Under the pieces are notes generated by a model. The model was not told the DNA's origin. It searched no databases and worked only from the letters and a program-made list of their open reading frames with translations. Source: Rikenellaceae bacterium (GTDB lineage: Bacteria > Bacteroidota > Bacteroidia > Bacteroidales > UBA932). Taken from it: a stretch of 5,039 bases of DNA. The stretch lies in contig DOVA01000149.1 in the NCBI GenBank assembly GCA_003520315.1, forward strand, positions 1-5,039, read 5' to 3'. This document shows positions 1 through 5,039 of this stretch, in pieces; positions within the stretch are counted from its first letter, which is position 1, and each line of letters starts with the position of its first letter. A program made the translations under genes and the position numbers.

Positions 1-188
1 AAGATGCTCCATGGCCTGCAACCAAAGAAGAGTTGATTGACTATGCAACTCGTTCCGGAGCACCTCTTGAAGTGATTGAGAACCTCGAAGATCTGGATGA
101 TGATGGAGAGATTTACGAAAGTATTGAGGACATTTGGCCTGACTACCCTACCAAAGATGACTTCTTTTTTAATGAGGACGAATACTAA
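1..188 (+). CDS. DUF2795-type small acidic protein, C-terminal part (5' end outside window)
   Basis: The first complete codon is at position 3, and 61 residues are read before the TAA at 186-188. The segment begins DAPWPATKEELIDYA and ends FFFNEDEY. From memory this matches the short (about 70-75 residue) DUF2795 proteins of Bacteroidota, so roughly a dozen N-terminal residues probably lie outside the window. Of the 61 residues, 21 are Asp or Glu and only three are Lys or Arg, so the protein is strongly acidic. An acidic run lies at visible residues 29-36, and aromatic residues cluster near the C-terminus (W45, Y48, F54-F56, Y61). No signal peptide or membrane segment is visible in this part. 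The family has no function I know of, and I do not assign one. The stop is 22 bases before trkA on the same strand, so the two may share a transcript. The reading frame and coding status are secure; the role is unknown. Confidence 0.88.
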   Translation, partial: DAPWPATKEELIDYATRSGAPLEVIENLEDLDDDGEIYESIEDIWPDYPTKDDFFFNEDEY

Positions 189-210
189 AAAATAGAAAGA
201 ATCACTCAAA
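189..210 (+). promoter_or_regulatory. A-rich leader of trkA without Shine-Dalgarno
   Basis: The 22 bases between the DUF2795 stop and the trkA ATG are strongly A-rich and contain no GGAGG-like core at the usual distance. Bacteroidota commonly start translation from A-rich, unstructured leaders rather than from a Shine-Dalgarno pairing, so this is a plausible initiation region. The gap is too short to hold a full promoter of its own, although one could overlap the end of the upstream gene. I saw no convincing Bacteroidota -33/-7 pair there. Confidence 0.35.
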
Positions 211-1560
211 ATGAAAATTATTATTGCCGGGGCAGGAGAAGTTGGAAGCCACCTGGCTAAGATGCTCAGCAATGAGTATCATGATCTTACTATAATCGAC
301 AACGACGAAGCAAGGCTCAATCGTGTATCCGAAAGTGCTGATGTGGTGACCATTTTTGGGTCACCTACGTCTATTACTACTCTTTCAAAAGCAGGTGCTG
401 CCAGTGCAGATTTATTTATTGCAGTGAGCCCTGCACAGGAGCAGGATGTAAATATCATCAGCTCTCTCCTGGCTAAAAAAATGGGCAGTACCCGTGTCAC
501 TGCAAGAATTAATAACGACGAGTACCTTGAAAACGACAATAAGATTCTTTTTACTGAAATGGGTATCGACCTATTATTTTATCCTGAAAAGATTGCTTCT
601 CACGAAATAATTGATCTTCTCAAACAGACAGGCACTTCAGAGTTCATGGATTTCTCAGGTGGCAAGCTTCAATTGATTGCTTTCAGACTTGACGATGGAG
701 CACCATTGATTGATAAAACAATTGGAGAATTGTCTTCTTCCAATGAGGAGCCTCTATACAGAGCTGTAGCAGTCGCTCGAGAAGGTCAGACTATTATTCC
801 ACGACGTGACACAAAATTCAAAGAACATGATTTAGTCTTTGTAATCTCCAAACGGACAGGTGTTCACGAAGTCATGGCCTATTCCGGAAAAAATAACATT
901 AATGTCAGAAGATTAATGATTGTTGGAGGTGGCAGAATTGGAGAGATGGTTGCAAAAAAGCTTGAAAACAGTGTAGATTATATAAAATTAATCGAACTAC
1001 GTAAAGAAAGATGCGAATTACTTAATGAAAAATTATCCAAAACGCTGGTAATAAATGGAGATGCAAGAAACACCGATCTGTTGATTGAAGAAGACGTAAA
1101 CGAATTTGACGCATTTGTGGCTGTCACCAGCAGCTCTGAAACAAATATACTTTCTTGTGTCATGGCAAAGAAGATGGGTGTGGCTAAAACCATCGCCGAA
1201 GTTGAGAATATAGAGTATATAAAGTTGGCAGAAAATATGGGCGTAGATGCTGTCATCAATAAAAAACTAATCACGGCTAGTAGAATTTTCAGGTTTACAC
1301 TTTCCAATAAAGTGCAGTCTATAAAATGTCTTAATGGCTCAGATGCAGAAATTCTTGAATTTATTGTCAATCCCAACAGTTTAATAACTAAGGATAAGAT
1401 TCGGAATTTAGGGTTCCCTAAAGATGCCATCATTGGAGGAGTTATAAGAGGTAATCACAGCTATATAGCACTTGGAGACACTGAAATTAAGGCATATGAC
1501 AGAGTTGTGGTATTTGCTCTGCCATCTGCACTCAAAAAGGTCAACAAGTTTTTTATATAG
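211..1560 (+). CDS. trkA: Trk system potassium transporter, regulatory subunit TrkA
   Basis: This 449-residue cytosolic protein is expected to form the nucleotide-sensing gating ring beneath a TrkH/TrkG-type potassium channel subunit. E. coli TrkA is of similar size (about 458 residues). It has two RCK modules. The first Rossmann fold starts at the N-terminus with GAGEVG (7-12), followed by the acidic residue D30 at the end of the second strand, which in this fold usually binds the adenosine ribose. An RCK_C-type segment covers about 140-225. The second Rossmann fold has GGGRIG (239-244), an acidic residue at E262 and NGDA at 282-285, and the second RCK_C covers about 370-449. Both dinucleotide-binding motifs look intact, which fits NAD(H)/ATP-type regulation known for the family. 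The ATG at 211 is chosen because it places the glycine motif directly at the N-terminus, as is usual. The downstream gene starts 13 bases later and is an ABC-F ATPase, not trkH; a channel subunit must be encoded elsewhere. No frameshift or missing segment is visible. Confidence 0.96.
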   Translation: MKIIIAGAGEVGSHLAKMLSNEYHDLTIIDNDEARLNRVSESADVVTIFGSPTSITTLSKAGAASADLFIAVSPAQEQDVNIISSLLAKKMGSTRVTARINNDEYLENDNKILFTEMGIDLLFYPEKIASHEIIDLLKQTGTSEFMDFSGGKLQLIAFRLDDGAPLIDKTIGELSSSNEEPLYRAVAVAREGQTIIPRRDTKFKEHDLVFVISKRTGVHEVMAYSGKNNINVRRLMIVGGGRIGEMVAKKLENSVDYIKLIELRKERCELLNEKLSKTLVINGDARNTDLLIEEDVNEFDAFVAVTSSSETNILSCVMAKKMGVAKTIAEVENIEYIKLAENMGVDAVINKKLITASRIFRFTLSNKVQSIKCLNGSDAEILEFIVNPNSLITKDKIRNLGFPKDAIIGGVIRGNHSYIALGDTEIKAYDRVVVFALPSALKKVNKFFI

Positions 1561-1573
1561 CCTGCTGTTCTTT

Positions 1574-3433
1574 ATGGCGACCATTCTTCAAGCTGAGAAT
1601 ATTTCCAAGTCCTATGGCACCCGGATTCTATTCAATAATCTGGAAATAAACATAAATGAAGGTGACAGAATTGCACTTATTGCTCCCAATGGAAGTGGTA
1701 AAAGTACACTCCTCCGTATCCTTGCCGGAAAAGATAGCTCAGATATTGGCGGATCTGTTCGTTGCAAAGAGAGTGTTAAAATAGCATGGCTTGAGCAAGA
1801 CCCCAGCCTTAATCCTGAAAGAGATGTATTTGAAGAGGTATTTGCTTCATCTGATGAGCTTTCCAAGACAGTAGAAGAATATGAAAGAGCGATTCTTTCA
1901 AATAACACTGACATAATTGGCTCAGCAATTCGCGAAATGGACAGATTAAATGGATGGCAATACGAATTAAAGGTCAAACAAATACTCTCATTACTCAAGA
2001 TAGACAACCTCAATCAAAAAGTTGCAACCCTCTCGGGAGGTCAGCGTAAAAGAGTAGCAATTGCAGGAATCATGCTCGCCAATGCAGATCTTCTTGTTCT
2101 GGACGAACCTACAAATCATCTCGACCTTGAAGTCATCGAATATTTGGAAGAATATTTATGTAAACCATCTCTCTCCTTACTAATGGTTACTCATGACCGA
2201 TATTTCCTCGACAGAGTATGTACTCAAATTATGGAACTTGACAACGGTCAATTATACCGATACCAGGGTAATTACTCCTACTACCTGCAAAAAAAAGAAG
2301 AACGAATTGAAAATTTCAACTCTGAAACTGACAGAGCAAGGAATCTCTTCAGAAAAGAGCTTGAATGGATAAGAAGAATGCCCCAGGCAAGAGCCACCAA
2401 AGCTAAATACAGAATTAATGCATTCGAACAGATCAAAGAAAGAGCATTACAAAAAAAAGTTAACCACAAAATAGCAATTGATGTTAAAAGTGAAAGACTT
2501 GGCTCAAAGATTATTAATTGCAAGGGAGTAACTCATCATTTTGGCGATTACTGTACAATCGACAACTTTTCCTACAATTTTGCAAAGGGAGAAAAGGTGG
2601 GATTAGTGGGCCCAAATGGTGTAGGAAAGACAACTTTTCTCAATATTATCAGTGAACTGATACCACCGCAAAGTGGAATCATCGAAACCGGAGAGACAGT
2701 GGTAAAGGGTTATTACAAACAAAGCGGCCTCGAATATACTCCTGAAGAAACTGTAATAGATGTTGTTAGAAAATATTCGGAAATTGCTACCCTTTCTGAT
2801 GGCAGCATTATACCTGTCACGCAATTCCTTTCAAAATTTCTTTTTCCATATTCCTGTCACAACACTCCAGTAAGCAGGCTAAGTGGTGGAGAAAGAAGAA
2901 GACTCTATCTTGTAACAATATTGATGAAAAATCCCAATTTTCTCATTCTTGACGAACCTACGAACGACCTTGACATAATAACATTGAATGTTCTTGAAGA
3001 TTATCTTTCTGACTTCAAAGGATGTTTGATAATTGTATCTCATGACCGTTTTTTTCTCGATAAGCTTGCAGATCATCTTTTTGTATTCATGGGAAATGGG
3101 ATAATCAAGGATTTCCCGGGCAATTATTCTGACTATAAAGAATATTGCCGTAATTTGGAAAAAGAAAAAAATACAACTTCCAAAAAGATTGAAGAAAGAA
3201 AACAACCTTCGCTAAAGAAGGCAAACAATAAATATTCCTACAAAGAGAAGTTTGAAATTACAACACTTGAAACTGAAATTAACTTGCTCGAAAAAGAGAA
3301 AGCAGAAATTGAAGAAATACTCTCTACAGGTCATCTTTCCCAAAAAGAATTGACAGAAAAATCAAAAAGAATAGGAGAAATTATTTCACTCATTGACCAA
3401 AAAAGCGACAGGTGGATAGAGTTAAACAGCTAA
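1574..3433 (+). CDS. uup: ABC-F family ATPase, Uup-like
   Basis: This 619-residue soluble protein has two ABC ATPase domains and no membrane segments, so it belongs to the ABC-F group that acts on ribosomes rather than in transport. ABC1 has the Walker A APNGSGKST (37-45), signature LSGGQ (153-157), Walker B ending in the catalytic E178 and switch H207. A charged helical linker covers about 238-300. ABC2 has GPNGVGKTT (346-354), LSGGE (436-440), E461 and H490. A Lys/Glu-rich C-terminal coiled coil covers about 555-619; together with the length (E. coli Uup about 635) this points to Uup rather than EttA. E. coli Uup is linked to ribosome biogenesis and to suppression of precise transposon excision; transfer of that role here is inference. 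The ATG at 1574 is chosen because MATILQAENISKSYG is a normal ABC-F start; in-frame TTG 1472 and ATG 1496 lie inside trkA and would add an atypical extension. There is no Shine-Dalgarno, and the 13-base gap suggests co-transcription with trkA. An antibiotic-resistance-type ABC-F is less likely. Confidence 0.92.
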   Translation: MATILQAENISKSYGTRILFNNLEININEGDRIALIAPNGSGKSTLLRILAGKDSSDIGGSVRCKESVKIAWLEQDPSLNPERDVFEEVFASSDELSKTVEEYERAILSNNTDIIGSAIREMDRLNGWQYELKVKQILSLLKIDNLNQKVATLSGGQRKRVAIAGIMLANADLLVLDEPTNHLDLEVIEYLEEYLCKPSLSLLMVTHDRYFLDRVCTQIMELDNGQLYRYQGNYSYYLQKKEERIENFNSETDRARNLFRKELEWIRRMPQARATKAKYRINAFEQIKERALQKKVNHKIAIDVKSERLGSKIINCKGVTHHFGDYCTIDNFSYNFAKGEKVGLVGPNGVGKTTFLNIISELIPPQSGIIETGETVVKGYYKQSGLEYTPEETVIDVVRKYSEIATLSDGSIIPVTQFLSKFLFPYSCHNTPVSRLSGGERRRLYLVTILMKNPNFLILDEPTNDLDIITLNVLEDYLSDFKGCLIIVSHDRFFLDKLADHLFVFMGNGIIKDFPGNYSDYKEYCRNLEKEKNTTSKKIEERKQPSLKKANNKYSYKEKFEITTLETEINLLEKEKAEIEEILSTGHLSQKELTEKSKRIGEIISLIDQKSDRWIELNS

Positions 3434-3444
3434 AAATAATTCCA
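3434..3444. other. 11-base convergent junction between uup-like and ettA, no hairpin seen
   Basis: The stop of the uup-like gene (TAA, 3431-3433) and the stop of ettA on the opposite strand (TTA on the + strand, 3445-3447) are separated by 11 A/T-rich bases. I looked for a bidirectional terminator across the junction. The only symmetry is a weak five-base pair, GTTAA at 3421-3425 with TTAAC at 3445-3449, around a long loop, which is not a credible stem. Either termination depends on a factor or transcripts run into the opposite gene. Confidence 0.7.
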
Positions 3445-5039
3445 TTAACCTATCAATTTCTTGTATTTAAATCTTTTCGGTTCAGAATCACCCAGACGTC
3501 TGCGCTTGTTCTCCTCATATTCAGAATAACTTCCTTCAAAGAAATAGACATTGGCATCGCCCTCAAAAGCAAGAATGTGTGTAGCTATTCTGTCAAGAAA
3601 CCATCTGTCGTGTGAAATAACAACTGCACATCCCGCAAAATTTTCCAGACCATCTTCAAGAGCACGGATTGTATTGACATCCACATCATTTGTCGGTTCG
3701 TCAAGTAGAAGAACATTGGCCTCTTCCTTCAGTGTCAAAGCAAGATGAAGTCTATTTCTCTCACCACCTGACAAAATCCCACATTTTTTCTCCTGATCAG
3801 CACCCGAGAAATTGAATCTCGAAACATAAGCTCTTGCATTTACTTCTCTGTTACCAAGTTTTATAAACTCGGAATTTTCAGCTATAGTCTGATATACAGT
3901 TTTATCAGGATCTATCTGTTTGTGCTGCTGGTCAACATAGGCCAGCTTGACTGTTTCACCGATTGTAAAGCAGCCCTTGTCTGGCTTTTCGTACCCCATT
4001 ATCATCCTGAAAAGAGTTGTTTTTCCGGCTCCGTTTGGCCCAATAACGCCAACTATAGCAGCAGGAGGAAGCTTAAAGTTCAGATTTTCAAAAAGTAGTC
4101 TCTCCCCAAATGACTTGGAAACATCCAAAGCTTCAATAACCTTATCGCCGAGACGTGGCCCGTTTGGTATAAAAATTTCCAGTTTTTCATCCTTGCTTTT
4201 ACCGTCCTCATTCAACATTTTTTCATATTGAGAAAGTCGGGCTTTAGACTTAGCTTGACGAGCTTTAGGCGACATGCGTACCCATTCCAGTTCTCGCTCA
4301 AGGGTCTTCCGTCGTTTACTTTCCTGTTTTTCCTCCATAGCAAGTCGAACACTTTTTTGCTCAAGCCAGGACGAGTAATTCCCTTTCCAAGGTATACCCT
4401 CTCCTCTGTCAAGTTCCAAAATCCATCCTGCAACATTGTCGAGAAAATAACGATCATGGGTAACAGCAATAACTGTCCCTCTGTACTGTTGAAGATGCGC
4501 TTCCAACCATTGAATACTTTCAGCATCAAGATGATTGGTCGGTTCATCCAATAATAATACATCAGGCTCTCTCAAAAGTAAACGACAAAGTGCAACTCTC
4601 CTTCTTTCACCCCCACTTAGCGTTTTAACTGATGCCATTGGTTCAGGACATTGGAGAGCATCCATAGCCCTTTCAAGTTTGGAATCAATGTCCCAACCAT
4701 TAATTTGATCTATTTTGTCAGTCAATTCCCCCTGATATTCTATCAGACGATTCATCTCTTCCTCATCCATTGGTTCTGCAAACCTGTTGTTGACAGCCTC
4801 ATATTCTTTCATCAACTCCACAACCTCCTTAACACCTTCCTGCACTATCTCAATTACAGTCTTGTTATCGTCTAGTTTCGGTTCTTGTTCAAGATATCCC
4901 ACAGAATATCCCGGAGCCCAAACTACTTCTCCTTGAAAATCATTTTCAATTCCTGCTATTATTTTCAAAAGAGTAGATTTACCGGAACCATTCAACCCGA
5001 TTATTCCAATTTTAGCACCATAAAAAAAGGAGAGGTAAA
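3445..5039 (-). CDS. ettA: Energy-dependent translational throttle protein EttA (5' end outside window)
   Basis: EttA is an ABC-F ATPase which in E. coli binds the ribosomal E site and controls entry of the initiation complex into elongation according to the ATP/ADP balance. The frame stays open to the right edge: the first complete codon is at 5037-5035 and 530 residues are visible, beginning YLSFFYGAKIGIIGLNGSGK. Compared with about 555-560 residues for the family, some 25-30 N-terminal residues are missing. In visible numbering, ABC1 has GLNGSGKST (14-22), LSGGE (140-144), catalytic E165 and H194. The region at about 65-125 should hold the EttA arm that contacts the L1 stalk. The charged linker (about 221-286), which includes ELEWVRMSPKARQAKSKAR, corresponds to the P-site tRNA interaction motif. 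ABC2 has GPNGAGKTT (333-341), LSGGE (422-426), E447 and H476. The protein ends shortly after ABC2, without the Uup coiled coil. The TTG at 4995-4993 is an internal Leu in Walker A, not a start. All ATPase residues are intact. The promoter lies outside the window. Confidence 0.95.
   Translation of the reverse strand, partial: YLSFFYGAKIGIIGLNGSGKSTLLKIIAGIENDFQGEVVWAPGYSVGYLEQEPKLDDNKTVIEIVQEGVKEVVELMKEYEAVNNRFAEPMDEEEMNRLIEYQGELTDKIDQINGWDIDSKLERAMDALQCPEPMASVKTLSGGERRRVALCRLLLREPDVLLLDEPTNHLDAESIQWLEAHLQQYRGTVIAVTHDRYFLDNVAGWILELDRGEGIPWKGNYSSWLEQKSVRLAMEEKQESKRRKTLERELEWVRMSPKARQAKSKARLSQYEKMLNEDGKSKDEKLEIFIPNGPRLGDKVIEALDVSKSFGERLLFENLNFKLPPAAIVGVIGPNGAGKTTLFRMIMGYEKPDKGCFTIGETVKLAYVDQQHKQIDPDKTVYQTIAENSEFIKLGNREVNARAYVSRFNFSGADQEKKCGILSGGERNRLHLALTLKEEANVLLLDEPTNDVDVNTIRALEDGLENFAGCAVVISHDRWFLDRIATHILAFEGDANVYFFEGSYSEYEENKRRRLGDSEPKRFKYKKLIG

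Noticed and set aside
978..1433. 151-codon reading frame antisense to trkA
   Set aside because: It is a shadow of the trkA frame with a low-complexity Ser/Leu/Ile-rich translation, no recognised domain and full overlap with a well-conserved gene.
1472..1573. In-frame upstream extension of the uup-like reading frame, starting at TTG 1472 or ATG 1496
   Set aside because: It overlaps the trkA 3' end, and its 26-34 residues do not resemble an ABC-F N-terminus. MATILQAENISK from 1574 is the normal start.
1505..1573. Possible Bacteroidota-type promoter for the uup-like gene within the trkA 3' end
   Set aside because: A TTTG occurs at about 1512, but no TAnnTTTG-like element follows at the expected spacing.
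3421..3449. Possible bidirectional terminator at the convergent junction
   Set aside because: Only five complementary bases (GTTAA/TTAAC) with a 19-base loop; too weak to be a stem, and there is no GC-rich arm.
3412..3615. 67-codon + strand frame spanning the convergent junction
   Set aside because: It overlaps the last codons of the uup-like gene and runs antisense to ettA. It has no motif or initiation signal and looks like chance.
4212..4562. 116-codon - strand frame inside ettA
   Set aside because: It overlaps ettA on the same strand in another frame; its composition is that of an out-of-frame reading, and ettA itself is intact throughout.
4993..4995. TTG as a start codon for ettA
   Set aside because: It encodes Leu within Walker A (GLNGSGKST). 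Upstream codons to the right window edge continue a typical EttA sequence, so the gene is truncated by the window, not started here.

Overview
The window is an ordinary, densely packed chromosomal segment that looks like it comes from a member of the Bacteroidota, probably Bacteroidales-like. Three things support this: the 5' edge encodes the C-terminus of the short acidic DUF2795 protein in the form I associate with that phylum; no gene start has a clear Shine-Dalgarno sequence; and both ABC-F proteins resemble Bacteroidota Uup and EttA as I remember them. The genus cannot be read from the sequence.

Layout, left to right. (1) Positions 1-188, + strand: the 3' end of a DUF2795-type gene. (2) Positions 211-1560, + strand: trkA, the complete cytosolic regulator of a Trk/Ktr-type potassium uptake system, with two RCK modules. 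(3) Positions 1574-3433, + strand: a complete ABC-F ATPase of the Uup type, with two ABC domains and a C-terminal coiled coil. (4) Positions 3445-5039, - strand: the ABC-F ATPase EttA, complete at its C-terminus and cut by the right edge about 25-30 residues short of its start. The gaps between genes are 22, 13 and 11 bases, so no stretch of non-coding DNA is long enough to hold an RNA gene, a riboswitch or a mobile element.

The three + strand genes are closely spaced and could be one transcript. That transcript meets ettA tail to tail with only 11 bases between the stop codons and no recognisable hairpin terminator. Functionally the window combines potassium homeostasis (TrkA) with two ribosome-associated ABC-F ATPases (Uup type and EttA). 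Ribosomes need potassium, but a working link between these genes is only conjecture from proximity.

I found no mobile element, CRISPR array, tRNA, rRNA or new defence or biosynthetic system. The points worth a second look are modest: trkA without an adjacent trkH on its downstream side, the tight convergence of two ABC-F paralogues, two A8 tracts in the uup-like linker followed closely by out-of-frame stops, and the uncharacterised acidic DUF2795 protein next to trkA.
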